Notes: generated from the sequence alone by a model not told the origin. Numbered from the stretch's first letter, positions 1-11,896 are shown. The stretch: DNA of 64,000 bases from Bedellia somnulentella (GCA_963576735.1 OY755183.1:12481213-12545212), one strand, 5' to 3'. Made by a program: numbers and translations.

Positions 1-62
1 AGTATTATTCTTCAGCTTCAGCTCAAACAGTATAGTAATTCAAATGAACAATATGAGTTCTA

Positions 63-225
63 TATTAGAGGAGGTTTAGTGGGTAAAATATTGTTGAGTA
101 ATGGATGTTATCAGCCACATCGATCAACAATCACTAAAATGTCTCAAAACCCTAAGTCCGAAGTCCGTTATACGACTATCACGGGACGCTATGGGTTAGC
201 TCTATTCTAAGCCGACACCAGACAG
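63..225 (+). mobile_element. Degenerate family M copy at the window edge
   Basis: Retains GAAGTCCGTTATACGAC and TTCTAAGCCGACACCAGACA; the first half is badly decayed. Confidence 0.45.
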
Positions 226-247
226 TTTTCAACCTAGCTATATTATT

Positions 248-345
248 GTAACATGGCATACATACACACGCCATTAGTTTCCATTGGGGTAGGCAGAGAC
301 GATTGATAGTTATTTTGTACGATTCTGGGAAACCTGGCAAGCCTA
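248..345 (-). pseudogene. LINE 3'-end fragment ('SIVSAYPNG' type)
   Basis: CCATTGGGGTAGGCAGAGAC and TTTGTACGATTCTGGGAAAC on the minus strand match the last codons and tail of the family. Confidence 0.55.
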
Positions 346-696
346 ATTTATATTCATGAATTAAGTGGCTTCTTAGGAAAACACATACAATACATACTAT
401 TACATACATGCTTGCTTACCATAGAGAAAGGCGGTATTAGTAACATACACTGCACCGCTCATTATGTTACGCCTATGGCCCTTCACTTTCTTTGTTTGAC
501 TTGCTAGTCGATCTTTTTGAAGGTGTTGATGGATTTTTAATGAATACCAACTATTTTTGTTTCTGGGTGTAACCTGAATTGAATAACTATGTAGGTTATA
601 TATTTCAATTATATAAGTAACGTCGGTTTCGAGGAGAAAATCCATTAAATAACAAATATATAATGAATTATACAAACCTGAGTCGTTCAACAGTTA

Positions 697-953
697 ACAT
701 ACATACATACATATACATATTCTCACGGCTATAAATCCATAAAAGGGGTAGCCAGAGCTGAGAAATTAGAAATTCCTCAGCCACTTTTGGAAGTTGAGTG
801 TGGAAAAGATGGTAGAATAAAGGTTGTTGGTGATAGGTCTCCAACCGCATCGCCCAAAAATCCCTTAAAAAGCCCGAAGTCCGTTAGTCGCCTCTTACGT
901 ACACCCACCGGAAGAAATGGGGTAGTGCTATTCTAAGCCGACACTACACAGCA
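697..953 (+). mobile_element. Microsatellite-linked short element (family M), full length
   Basis: (ACAT)n lead, CACGGCTATAAATCC, GGGGTAGCCAGAGCT, ATTCCTCAGCCACTTTTGG, GGTCTCCAACCGCATCGCCC, TTAGTCGCCTCTTACG and TTCTAAGCCGACACTACA in order. About 250 bp, non-coding. Such microsatellite-associated repeats in Lepidoptera have been linked to Helitron-like elements; I cannot confirm that here. Confidence 0.75.
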
Positions 954-2238
954 ATTTCCAGTTAAAACAATTATAAACCTAAATTAAAGTTTTGTACTAC
1001 AATGAAGATGTTGAAAGGTTACTTATGACGTGCTATGTATTAAATGTGAAACTAAAAAAAGTTAACTAATATTCAGTATATGTATGTTAAGGTGATAGAT
1101 GATTATAGTATAAAGGAAAGTTTGGGGCGCTTATCTTAAAAGCTAGTATTATGTACCATACGATTTACTTACTTTGGTCTAAACGTGACGTCAGTATTTC
1201 ACACTCTTCAAAAGGCTATACATTCTGAATGTTTTCACAACTTAGCCTTCGCTTCCGTCCAACATTTTTATTTCATTTTACACTGCATTATAATTCTGAG
1301 ATGGCTGTTACGTGAATGAAGAAAACTAGCAAATCTTATCTTAGCTTTATGTAATAGCGCCACTGTTTCATTACGCCATTTGTTAAACATCTTTCCGAGT
1401 TTGTCTGGCGGAACTTTATTTCGCGTATTTGTTCGCAACTCGAGTTTGTGTGGGATCTTGAGTTTGAATTAGAATCACGCTGTGTTTCCCGTGTAAAAGA
1501 ACCCTTTTACTTTAGCTGAAAATAGTTCTTCTTTAACTCTTTCTCTCGGTTGTACTACAGTAACACGTAGTTTCTTCTTTCGCACCTAATTACCTAAGGC
1601 TTATATACCATACTTTACCCATTTGGCTTGCAAAAGTTGCAAGGGAATAATTAGTTCTAAAGAATGGGCTAGCGCTTTTCTGGATTCTATTAGGGATTAC
1701 CGGAATGGTTCGTTATACACATGCTTTGTAAATTTTGTCTAAGAATTTCCAATAAGAATCTCTACTTTATAATCTTAGCAGGTTCCAAAAAGTTTACCTA
1801 GAAAGGTGTCGACGCAATTTGAATAACCCAATACGATTTTAAATGTTAATGACCTTTTACTCCGTGTCATATTCCATATGCGTCAATTACTCCAGCAATT
1901 TTTCAATGGCATGACACGCATACAGTTACTCGTAACTCTATATCAATGGAGGGCGTGTTGTATCGAATTATTGGGTCACAGTAGGAGTGTCAAATAACTC
2001 ATTAGTAGTTTATATCTATTGAAATTTGATAAACCTGCATATGTTCTGTTATCTGTATGGGCGTTTCTATCTGTTTTATGTTAAATTATGTTTGGATAGA
2101 TTTGATATAATAAGGCTGTATTGGGTTAGATTAGCAATGTTCCACAAAATGCCATGGGTGTAGTATAAGTAGTAGAATAGAATCTCAAAATTCATCATCA
2201 CCACGTTTTACAATCTAGAAGCTTCCTTTATTACAGTC
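954..2238. other. AT-rich stretch, nothing recognised
   Basis: No ORF, repeat motif or splice-like GC-rich block that I can support. Confidence 0.5.
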
Positions 2239-2402
2239 CGGCCCCCGTTTTACGTATCTTTAGCGACTGGTGATTGTGTCGCAAATTGCACGATTGTCGC
2301 TGTCAATGACATAAATTTGTATGCGTTTTGATCCTTTTGACAGCGACAATATTGCAACTCGCGACACAATCGCGGTCGCTAAAAATACGTGATCAGGCCC
2401 CG
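2239..2402. mobile_element. Foldback MITE (arms about 65 bp)
   Basis: The arm at 2239-2304 (CGTTTTACGTATCTTTAGCG ... TTGTCGCTGTCA) and that at 2339-2402 (TGACAGCGACAA ... CGCTAAAAATACGTGATCAG) are imperfect inverted copies ending in GGCCCC-type termini, with a 34-bp AT-rich loop. Confidence 0.7.
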
Positions 2403-2697
2403 GAATTGACCACCACGCGCGAGAAGTTATGGGGTAGTGCTAGTCCAAGGACTAAGCTGAATAAATTTAATCTTTTAGACATGGAAGGCAGTAAGAATAC
2501 AATTCATATTCTTGAAACATGTTTTTATGAGTCATCATCGCGATCATATTTACCTTATACAAAAGATGATAAACAAAATTCATTTTGCATTGTTCTTTGA
2601 TCGTTCTTATTAATGTTTTACATTATTTATAAGCTGACATTATTAGTTTCGTTACATACATACATGGTACTCACGCTATTAGTTCCCAGATAGTTAA

Positions 2698-2935
2698 TTG
2701 GTGAAAGAGATCTATAGAGCCAATGTGGAAGGTAATGTTAGTAGAGGACGACCACGGAGGACACATTTGATTTGAACCAAATAGAGAGTTTGCTCAAAAA
2801 GGCAGACGTCCAGAGTATGAAGAATAAAAGAGCATGTGTGAAAAGATTGATGGATATAAATAAAGCTAGAGAGGTTTGTCAGTATCGTACAAAATGGCGA
2901 TAGATAGTCTCTGCCTACCCCAATGGGAACTTCTT
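2698..2935 (+). pseudogene. LINE reverse transcriptase C-terminal remnant
   Basis: Reads VKEIYRANVEGNVSRGRPRR, a stop, then in another frame NQIESLLKKADVQSMKNKRA and KAREVCQYRTKWR, a stop, IVSAYPNGN. The 'DRTKWRSIVSAYPNGN' end recurs in several fragments here and is a typical non-LTR element C-terminus. Confidence 0.65.
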
Positions 2936-3177
2936 CTTCACTTATAATGAGCAAGAGGCGATAAAAGCTGTGCCATCCCCAATGTGCATAAAAGCCGTAA
3001 GTATAAGTATGGATATAACATAAGTATGATAATTGTTATTATCAGAGTAACATGAAATACTTACATTGTTCATTAACACCTGTGTCTACAAGTTGATGTA
3101 AGCAAGTGGTAAAGTTACGGCTATCTACCTGCTATTTGTTTGAATACACTAATGAATGACACAACTGAATCTTATTG

Positions 3178-3232
3178 TTCACGCCGAATATCCCCGATGG
3201 GATGGCAGAAACACATATACTTCTGATCATCA
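3178..3232 (-). mobile_element. SINE S1 3' fragment, cut by another element
   Basis: GTTCACGCCGAATATCCCCG and a GGCAGAAACAC stretch match the S1 3' end, then stop where a microsatellite-linked element begins. Confidence 0.5.
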
Positions 3233-3418
3233 TGTGCTGTGTAGTGCCGGAATAGAATGTCACTATCCCTTTCTACCCACGGGTGTCGAAACAGGCGACC
3301 AAACTTTTAAGTGGTTTTTGGGCGATGCGGTTAGAGACCCATCACCATCGATACTATATTTTTCCCATCTCTACTACCCCTTTTTGGGATTTAAATCGTG
3401 AGTAAATATGTATGTCTA
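3233..3418 (-). mobile_element. Family M copy inserted into a SINE fragment
   Basis: GTGTAGTGCCGGAATAGAAT, CTACCCACGGGTGTCG, TTTTTGGGCGATGCGGTTAG and CCCCTTTTTGGGATTTA on the minus strand, directly abutting S1 sequence. Confidence 0.7.
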
Positions 3419-4033
3419 TGGAACAGTATACACCATTTCGAATAGGTCAACTATTGTTGACGTGCAACGCAATTGTAAATACTATTAAAAATTCATCACC
3501 ACAGCATAAAGTCCACCACTGCACGCATTATATAGAGAGGCCTGTACAGTACGACTGATCATGGCTACCCTCATCCACCAGCTTCCTGCAACCTGTAGAA
3601 GTATTCAGACCAAGCCCATACTTATCTAGATAGATAGATTGAATTGTCTTGTGACGTAATAGCTAGGTATACTTCATATCTGTTTTGACTTGTTAACTTG
3701 TTAGCCGTAGTTAGAGTGTCTCAGGGTCAAATTGTTTAGATGATATTAGAACAAACTCACAAATTCAAATGTTAAGATATTGTTACTAAGATACAAATAG
3801 GCACAATTACAACAACCCTCAGAAGACTAACTTTTGGGAAAAGTGAAAAGATAAATAAATAAAAAGATTTAATTTGTCTTTTTACACATACAACAAAAAA
3901 TCTATATACAGTGAAAAGAAGATCATCGTATAGATCTTACTAAGGCTTAGAATTATACGTATACTCACGCCATTATTTATATTATTTCATACTTAATAAG
4001 AATTATACCTTATATATATTTAAAAAAACATCA

Positions 4034-4188
4034 TATACATGCATATACTCACGGCTATAAATCCCTAAAAGGGGTAGCCAGAGCTTCAGAATTAGAAAAT
4101 TCTTCAGCCACTTTTGGAAGTGAAGTGGGGAAAATATTGTAAAATAAATGTTTTTGTTGATGGGTCTCCAACCGCATCGCCTGAAGTG
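4034..4188 (+). mobile_element. Family M copy, right part missing
   Basis: Complete from the TACATGCATATACTCACGG lead to CAACCGCATCGCC, then abruptly unrelated sequence. Confidence 0.72.
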
Positions 4189-4299
4189 CTATTTTTAATA
4201 TTACTGATAGTAAAATCGAGGGAGGTTTCAGAATGCTATATGGTAAAGAGTAGACATCCGAAATGATATAACTCAATATATATAACTCAAGAACGCGTG

Positions 4300-4405
4300 A
4301 TATAACTCAACGATCTCTATCGCACTTACTTGGTATCGTATACTGTCATCTCATTCTAACCGATATCGTGACGATAAAATAGCGCTCGTACTAGGCCTCC
4401 AGTTA
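4300..4405 (+). mobile_element. Partial CTAGTACG-type MITE
   Basis: ACTTGGTATCGTATACTGTC, TCTAACCGATATCGTGACG and GCTCGTACTAGGCCTCC match the right part of the family; the left end is lost. Confidence 0.6.
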
Positions 4406-4735
4406 CCGTGTGAAATCGTGATGCTACTGTTGAAAAAAAGGAAAAATTGCTATTCTTATCCGATTTATATGTACACTAAATATGTATTTATATATTTTTA
4501 TATTGTGTGATGTTATTGATAAACAAACGTATGACTCAAATAGTGGATTGAAACATTCCTCGAGAATCACGTACTTAGTTATTTTCATTGTTGATAATAT
4601 GACACTGCTTATATCAATTTATAACGATATTCTTCACATAAACAATGCACTCTAATACATTGATTTTGAAATTTTTGACGATAGCTAGTACGAAACCAAC
4701 TTATTATAAGACAATTAAAACTATTCGCTAGCTAA

Positions 4736-4917
4736 AGAGCTTATTCCATTTGTCTGAATGAAGACGTCTGAAAGCCACAGAATCTGAATTCAGACTAGTG
4801 GAATAACGTTCAGAACGCTAGAACTGAAATTTGTGTAGTGGAATAATAAGCGTCTGCGGCAGTCACTTCGAAGGACGTCTGAATTCAGCAACGACAAAGT
4901 GTAATGGAATAAGCTCT
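4736..4917. mobile_element. 182-bp MITE, 15-bp inverted ends, TAA duplication (Harbinger-like)
   Basis: The ends AGAGCTTATTCCATT and AATGGAATAAGCTCT are perfect complements. TAA flanks both sides (4733-4735 and 4918-4920), the TWA target pattern of PIF/Harbinger-derived MITEs. The inside is partly palindromic with repeated GTCTGAATTCAG and GTGGAATAA segments. No coding capacity. Confidence 0.75.
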
Positions 4918-5109
4918 TAACGGTTTGTATTGACACAACTAGTTTTATGAAAAAGTATGCCGAAATAAGGTTGATAGACCCCAAAGCCACTTTATACGAT
5001 ACTAGTAAGAGAGATGAAAGAGGTTACAGGCCACTTCTTTGTGATCGAACTCCTCTGGAACGGCTCGACCGATTTCAACCAAATTTAGCACAGTGGACAA
5101 TGCTAACGC

Positions 5110-5241
5110 CCGATTTCTGAATTGAGTATTCAAGCTGAGAACAACTTAAGTATCGTTTTGTCTCATTCAGTTGTTAAGATTTCAACGCGAGAGAACGATA
5201 CTTAAGTTGTTCTCAGCTGAAATACTCAATTCAGAAATCGG
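5110..5241. mobile_element. Near-perfect palindrome, foldback element
   Basis: Arms 5110-5156 and 5194-5241 match over about 47 bp (CGATTTCTGAATTGAGTATT ... ACTTAAGTATCGTT and complement) with a 37-bp loop. High arm identity suggests a recent insertion or continuing gene conversion between arms. Confidence 0.7.
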
Positions 5242-8200
5242 TCGTATGTGTCGTAAGGGGTTGCATGTTGTGATCGAACCTACAATTAAATAATCACTGA
5301 AAAACTATTTTCCCATTAAAGTCCATAGAAAAACTTAAGGTTTCTTGTTTCGAGCGCGGCCTAAAGGTAAAGACCGACTGCACAGATTGTAAGTAGACTA
5401 AAGTTTACCGTACTCGCTCAGCTCAATTCATTTCAATCGCAGTTTGCATTAAAGTCCTAGTACTTATAGCTTGTATGAGTTGAAATAACGCTTGAGTAAT
5501 CTGATTATCTGTTTGTGTACATTCTATCAGAGTAAATAAACTAAATTTGCCGACTTATTACGAAACCTTCGAATGATCTCACGCAAAAAACAAAGTAGCG
5601 TGTTTCGATGCTATTACTGATATTGAAATTGAAACTGTATCTGCGAACTCGACCTTAACCTGAGCGAATATTGCTAAATAACTCTACATTTATCTCTAAA
5701 AGTCAGCTATTTTTCTGATTGCAAAGCTTATTTGAAAGGTTGAATTAGAAATCAATTGCGGTTAAACTCGTGCGGTGAACTATTCACTAATAAACTACGA
5801 TGGGTGGTGAACTAGTGGGGTGAGGCTTAGTAAAGATTAAAATAATGTACAGAATATATCTTTATATCTATGTTATTAGAAACTAAAATACATGTAATAT
5901 GTTATATTCGTTCGATATAGGAAGTCGTTTTCTGCCATATTGTAAAGTACCCATAATATACTATCTTATTAGTTTACTATTAATAACACCTATGGATATC
6001 CTCGCGCATTACCGAAGTAAATTTTAAACCAAAATAAAAACCAGTTTACTTTACAATAGTGACCTACTAATTGGGAGACAACACAGTTCGTACCATACAG
6101 TTCTAGAGCATGAATGTAGTTTTCCGCTTGCCCCAGAAACTATAGTAGCCCTGACTACCTCAATCAATAGACCTGGGCCGATGACCTCAAATTATAGGTT
6201 AGTGCTGGTTCTAGCTGACCTGCATTGTTACTTTTATTGACTTTGTTTTAGACACGATATTTGGTTTTACTATGGTTGAACGGAACAAAACGGCAAAGTA
6301 CTTTGTACGATACTACTGTACTGATATATATCAAAAAATATATTTTTTACAAAAATGTTTGTAACAGTAACAGAGCTTCTACTTCCTGAAGAGAAAAGTT
6401 TAAGTCGAAGTGACTGATTTATTACCCGGGAAATGTAGGCATACAGTCCACCCATACTCACAACTATAACTCAACATAAAACATTAGTTTTCTTCTTTGA
6501 TAAGGTATACATTTTGACTATATTGTGTTGGCTTAGAATGACACTAACCGGTGTTGCAACGCAAGATGTGAATAAGAGTTTTCAGACTTGTACGTTGAGA
6601 GTGATGGATGGGCTATGTGGCTGGGGATCCCAAAGCAACCTTTATTTTCCATTTATTTTTATTAAATTTCAATAGATTCAAATATTTTATTTTTTCATTC
6701 AATTTTGTTACTGTTCTTAACTTCCAACAGTGGCTGATGAAACTCTGAAACTCTTCCTAATTATAGCCATAAGATGCTTGACTTAATTTCCTCGTATGCA
6801 GTTCAAAACTATCAAAGATCGAGGAAAACTACATCATGTACACACTTACCTTGTATTGTGTGACATTGAAATATTCACAACTGTCTCTAGTTCACACACT
6901 TACGTGTAAATTATTCATAGTACAGGTTGACTTCCATACATTGGTGATTCGATTTTCTACTTTTATAGGCTATATAAATAGAAATATCTACGTCACTTGT
7001 TGATAACTTTATAAATTAGATTGTTTTAGTATGTAGAGCCAAGCCACAAAATTGATTGTTCTGAATCCTACAGAGGACTGAATGATAACAAATATTTATT
7101 TTATATCAAATATATACACATACTACCATGATTCCTCATATTTTATTTATTTGTCGAGCTTTTTATTACAGACAATGATCACAGTTTTAATATTAAATAA
7201 GAAAATTGAGATATTCATCTTTAGGTAATTATTTGAATTAAATCCATCAATTACTATCGGTATTCATTGTTTTATAACATTTTCATACAGTTTGTTAAAC
7301 TCCCACCCATACTTTATAAACAAACTCAAACAAATGTAACTTATCACAAAACAAATCAGAAGATAATAAACCGCTCAGCTTTTAATAGCCCATATATAAC
7401 ATGGTTAAAATAGAGTAGACAATCCGTCGCCAACATCCATACAACTTCATTTATAGACTGGAGTCTTGGACATTCAGCTATTTAGGCCCGAGTGAAATAC
7501 GAGCCATTCCTGAACGTTGGAAGAGAGCCAACCACTTGTCCTATCTGATATAATAAGATTTATATCCGATACCCTTTAATGATCGGCGGTTAGATGCATA
7601 CTGCTTCATTTGCCACTAATTTTTACGTATTTGTCAGTTCAAAGAGCTTGCGGTGAATGTCACTTTTTGAATTTCGAACGACTCTGAGCTGAAGTTTTGA
7701 GGTAAATGGTGCTTTGATATATTTATGTATCATAAAAACCACTGAAAAAAATTGTCGGCGAATGGACGAGGAAGTTTTAGAAGGCTTTCCATTCCGGATC
7801 ATAATAATTTTTCAAAATATATTTTCATTGTGCATGGCCCTAACCCTAATACACCTATCTCTGCTTTATTTATGTTTATGATATTTAAGTGTTCGAAATA
7901 ATCACCACGTCATTTCCGTGCAAAATTACACTTACAAGTTTTATCTCAGTTTATCACAATCGCCGCTTTTGAAATGCCGTTTGAATTAAACTTATCTATC
8001 TAAAATTCTGATAATATATAATATTTATAAAAGATGGAATCGCATTTTAAACATCAAACAAAATAAAATAAATCTATGTTAGTGTTAAAAGCATCCATCT
8101 GTCAGTCAATTTAATGGAAAGCAGTCAATTGGGAAACATCACTTTTAAATTTCGAACGACTTCGATTCTATTTTAAAACACGTCAAAGAGGACGAATGCT

Positions 8201-8867
8201 ATTCAATTTGTCAGTTAATCGATTTTAGTTACTAACAGATGGTAACTATTCTCGATACATATTCGATAACTTTCGAAAGTCAAAAGTATGGAGCACGGGA
8301 TGTTATGTTGTGGTTGAGAAGCTAAAATTTAACTTTTAGACAGAAATTGGTTATATTTTATTGTTAAAGAATTTTATACTGTGTGTCTTGTGTCATGTAT
8401 ACACACGCACATGTCAAGTTAGATGATTGACAGAAACGTTTTCTTGCCATCCACACAACGTTTCTCAAGTTCACCGTTTTTTAAAGGCAATAGAAAGATA
8501 AAAAATTAAATAAGGCTACGCAAATTCTTTCATCAATAGTAAATATAGACCGATTTGCATGATTTTTGGATATGTTTAATACTATTGCAAATCTAAGGTC
8601 AACCGTTTCATTTCAGAGAAGTATTAATTGTAAGTAATCAAATTTACGTATTTTGTCTTCTTAAATATCTCTTCTTTTGTATTAATGCATAACATCAATA
8701 CGAAAGAACTAGAAGACCATAAATTAAAATCATCCTAAAAAGGTCTAAGTAAAATAAGTCAATTTTCTGCAAATACTCTCGATTCGCACTTAGCTTCACA
8801 ATCGTCTTAAAGTGTATAGTCAGCGCTGGGCTTGTTACAGCTAAGCTAGTTATTGAGAAATACTTTC
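5242..8867. other. AT-rich non-coding stretch
   Basis: 3.6 kb with only short chance ORFs and no family seen elsewhere in the window. Confidence 0.5.
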
Positions 8868-8921
8868 AGCCATATATCCCAAAAAGGGGGCGCCAGAGCT
8901 TCAGAGCTAGAAACTCAGCCC
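8868..8921 (+). mobile_element. Family M fragment
   Basis: AGCCATATATCCCAAAAAGG and CGCCAGAGCTTCAGAG match the family start. Confidence 0.5.
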
Positions 8922-9859
8922 GTCCAATATGCGTCATCAATAGTCAAAATACGATTGCAGTGTCAATGAATGGCAATTACTCAGATGGGGTATAAATAGT
9001 AAGAGAACGTTATCGTGGGTGGTTTAACCTTCACTCGTGCTGCACCCACCTTTGTTTGTCACACAGTTACGAAATAACAAGGTTTGGATGTAAAGAAACA
9101 ATCGACTCTTCAGAACTTGAAGGTTTCATATAGATTTCATTGAGTTAATGATGGATATTGAGCAACTGCATTTGAATCATCATGTTCTAAAGATTTTAGT
9201 AAATTGCTCTTCAAACAGCGTTGCAGAAAAAAATGATTTTTAACGATTTAGAAGTCATTTATGCAGATAAGTATGTAATGATCAAACATGTATGGGTGTT
9301 TCTCAAGAAACAGGTCCACTTTCATGCAAAATCTGTCTCATACAGTTGCTTGCTTATATCTTAAAATAACCTTAGTATCGTAATAGGCATCTACCTGGTC
9401 AATAAGAAGAAGTAATTTAACCGAACGTATTTCCTTTATTTTAGGATTTATTGAGCTTTTTCTGAAAAAATGACACAGGGGACTGTTGCCTATAACAGGG
9501 GATTGACTTTTGAAATAAAAATACTATTTTAATACAAAATGTAAGTCTTTTTATTATTAGAATATTAAAACAAACCTTAGGTATTAGGCTATTAAACATT
9601 AAATCAACAATATTAACTATAGTCTTTGTTTTTAACAGTCTTATTAATAATTTTACTCGTACAACAAATCAACTTGAGTATCACTTAATATCACAAAATT
9701 AAAATTATTAAGTCACTAAAACATAAAAGTCTTTCTCTGAATACTAATCAGTCTTATCATATCAATCATCTGTAATGAACATATTTAGATTTTTTTATAT
9801 TAGATTCAACTGTTATTTTTGTTCAAAGACATTTACACATGAATCAAATTTGTAAAAAA

Positions 9860-10175
9860 TTCGGTTACCTTTCAAAAGCAAATTAGGATTAGGCAGTTTT
9901 TCTATGACTTGGTTCATTGCGACATCCGCCACATCCATGTGATCAATCCTAAATGATTGACCTTTTTTATCACACAGTTTTAGAAAGGTGACACGCAGTT
10001 TATCCTCTTATTCATCAATGATGTCAATAACGCTCACATATCTATATTCCACATGTGTTTGGCAGGTAATTTGACAAGGATGTAATCACCAGTGTTGAAA
10101 GCATTTCCTGTAGTAATACAACTAGGTCCAGCGTCATTCTCTGTTTCTGAGTCAGTGAACACATCCTCCACACGT
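9860..10175 (-). pseudogene. Decayed C-terminal part of the transposon-like protein
   Basis: Minus-strand reading gives EDVFTDSETENDAGPSCITT, NTGDYILVKLPAKH, then, after a frameshift, YVSVIDIIDE, a stop, EDKLRVTFLKLCDKKGQSF and DHMDVADVAMNQVIEK. The acidic segment followed by 'GDYILVKL' looks like the C-terminal region of the same uncharacterised family. At least one stop and one frameshift show decay. Confidence 0.4.
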
Positions 10176-10176
10176 A

Positions 10177-10690
10177 TTATTTTATTATTTATTAATCTTT
10201 ATTAATATAAATGGTTACATTTAATTATAACAAAGCCCTGCAAAACTGTTTTACAGTTTGTCTGCAGGTAGAGTCTCTTTTAATAAATTTTTATTTAGTT
10301 ACATCTATGGTAGTGAGTTAAGAAAATATTTTTTTAATTTGTTTTTAAATTTTTGTCTATTAGGCTCGAGGCGGATGTCCTCGGGCAGACTGTTGATCAA
10401 GTACGGTAATCGCTTTTTAAGCGTCCTGTCCCCGTAGTAATTATTTACTCTGGGTACCTCCAGCCTGCCCGCCGACACCGACCTCGTGCCATAGCTATGA
10501 CTCAGCTTCGTGATATTCTGCTCTTGACTGTCGTGGTTGTTAATTAATAAGAGGTATTTATGTTTCAGGCTGACAGGCAGAATTTTACATATTTTAAAAA
10601 GTTTATAGTAGTTACCATTACATTTATTTTTAGTTTTATGATTAACAAGAAGTTTTAAAAGTCTTAGTTTTTGCATATCTTCATACAATA
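10177..10690 (-). mobile_element. LINE 3' fragment inserted in the CAGGGGACTG element
   Basis: On the minus strand this block encodes the C-terminal tail of a non-LTR retrotransposon reverse transcriptase (10305-10690) and then an AT-rich 3' tail ending AATAAAG...AATAATAAAATAAT near 10177. Diagnostic segments are LFKICKILPVSLKHKYLLL, HSYGTRS, RLEVPRVNNYYGDRTLKKRL and PYLINSLPEDIR, the usual jockey/CR1-like end. It is 5'-truncated to about 0.5 kb and splits the C-terminal part of the older element, so it arrived later. A diverged GAAGATATG/GAGGATGTG pair at the edges might be the target duplication but is not exact. Confidence 0.65.
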
Positions 10691-10777
10691 TTTTTCCTAT
10701 CTTGAAATGTAGACAAGAATCATTTTCACAAAAGCAGCTGAGATGTCTCATCACAATTTCAATGGAATTTAGTTTTA

Positions 10778-10981
10778 TACCCGAAGAATTATAGAATTTT
10801 CCAGTGACTTGATGCACTTTGAGGGCACTAGAGCTGTTAATTTTAGGTCTATATTTGCATGTGTAATGCACAAACAAGTATCACGCTGATCTACTTTGGG
10901 CTTCACAATCCAAAATGGTCTGAGTCTGCAAAAGGTTTGATAACTTAGTTTGAATTGGCTCTTCTGTTTCTGATATTTGCT
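10778..10981 (-). pseudogene. In-frame continuation after the premature stop
   Basis: Directly after the TAG the same frame reads SKYQKQKSQFKLSYQTFCRL, then RPFWIVKP, DQRDTCLC and THANID before ending at a TAA (10775-10777). The Cys/His spacing (C-x-C-x3-H) suggests a metal-binding knuckle. From about 10845 the frame that matches the family shifts: the neighbouring frame carries KVHQVTGKFYN, MRHLSCFCEND and SCLHFKIGK. I read this as an internal deletion that removed the protein core and shifted the frame. Confidence 0.5.
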
Positions 10982-11896
10982 CTATAGGCCGACTAACGAA
11001 TCAAGCATGTATCTCTTTTGTTTCCGGGTCCCCTTTCTAGTGATAAACTCTTTCTTTCCTGCTCCTAGTCTACTGTTAGAATCATCTTCGAAGAAATTTG
11101 CAACTGCTTTTACAACTTCATCGGATACTTTCGATTTTCCTGCCAGTCTTCCAGTAACTTTTGACTTTTTTATTCGTCTGAGGGTTATCACAGCATTGTT
11201 ATCCATTCGCCATAGTTTATATTTATCAACCATCGATCCTGAAACTACTTTTGCTAGCATTCTCTTTTCTCTTACAGTATTCAAATTAGACAAATTTTCT
11301 CGTAATTCACCAAAAAGCGCCTTTTTTACCACTTCTCTTCTGGTTTCTGGATTATCTGTCATTTTCTGTAACTTAGTGTTAGGAGTATCTTTAGGTTTTG
11401 GTTTTGTTCTCTCCGTCAATCTTGTTAAACGTTTCTTATATTTAAATAGTTTTTTCTTTAGTTTATTAATTTCATCATCTTTTTTCTTATTTATGCGGTA
11501 TCTCAGTGCTTTGTTTCTGTTCTTTCTTTTTTGAATCTTGTCAGCAACATTGCGTCCAGGTGTTGGCATTCGCAATGAATCTGGTACATCAGTCTCTGGA
11601 GTATTTTCCCTCATGAATGCTGTAGCAATGTTTTTCAATTGTTTTTTCTTATTACGGTAGTTGCTGCAATGCTCTCTCCACTTCTTTTTTGCTTCGCGGT
11701 GTTCACGAGGTGTCATATTGTCAACAAGCTTCCTAGTTCCCTTTTTTTTTTTCTTAAGGTATTTAAGACGTTCCTTCTCTTTAAGTGCTTTCCGTTTTTG
11801 CGGATCGTTTTTCATACACTCATATCTTTTTCGCTCAGCTTCTCTTTTTCTTTGCAAAATCTCTTCCCTAGAAAGCTTTATCTTCCTCGGCGCCAT
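10982..11896 (-). CDS. Basic N-terminal part of a repetitive transposon-like protein (premature stop)
   Basis: I start at MAPRKIKLSREEI (minus strand, 11896), where a Met precedes the first patterned sequence; the longer in-frame extension is hydrophobic and probably untranslated. The 304 residues are extremely Lys/Arg-rich, with RKREAERKRYE, several poly-Lys runs and long charged helices likely to form a coiled coil or bind DNA, then SDEVVKAVANFFEDDSNSR and a basic end. The TAG at 10982-10984 looks premature: the same frame continues open for about 68 codons with SYQTFCRLRPFWIVKP and DQRDTCLCITHANID. That 'FCxxRPFW...DTCxCxxHxN' pattern matches a multi-copy family of uncharacterised arthropod proteins that I recall without being able to name it. 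Probably a transposon protein rather than a host gene. Confidence 0.6.
   Translation of the reverse strand: MAPRKIKLSREEILQRKREAERKRYECMKNDPQKRKALKEKERLKYLKKKKKGTRKLVDNMTPREHREAKKKWREHCSNYRNKKKQLKNIATAFMRENTPETDVPDSLRMPTPGRNVADKIQKRKNRNKALRYRINKKKDDEINKLKKKLFKYKKRLTRLTERTKPKPKDTPNTKLQKMTDNPETRREVVKKALFGELRENLSNLNTVREKRMLAKVVSGSMVDKYKLWRMDNNAVITLRRIKKSKVTGRLAGKSKVSDEVVKAVANFFEDDSNSRLGAGKKEFITRKGTRKQKRYMLDSLVGL

Noticed and set aside
10305..10877. 190-codon minus ORF as one gene
   Set aside because: It is a chance fusion: the first part belongs to the transposon-like protein and the rest to the C-terminus of a LINE reverse transcriptase inserted in it.
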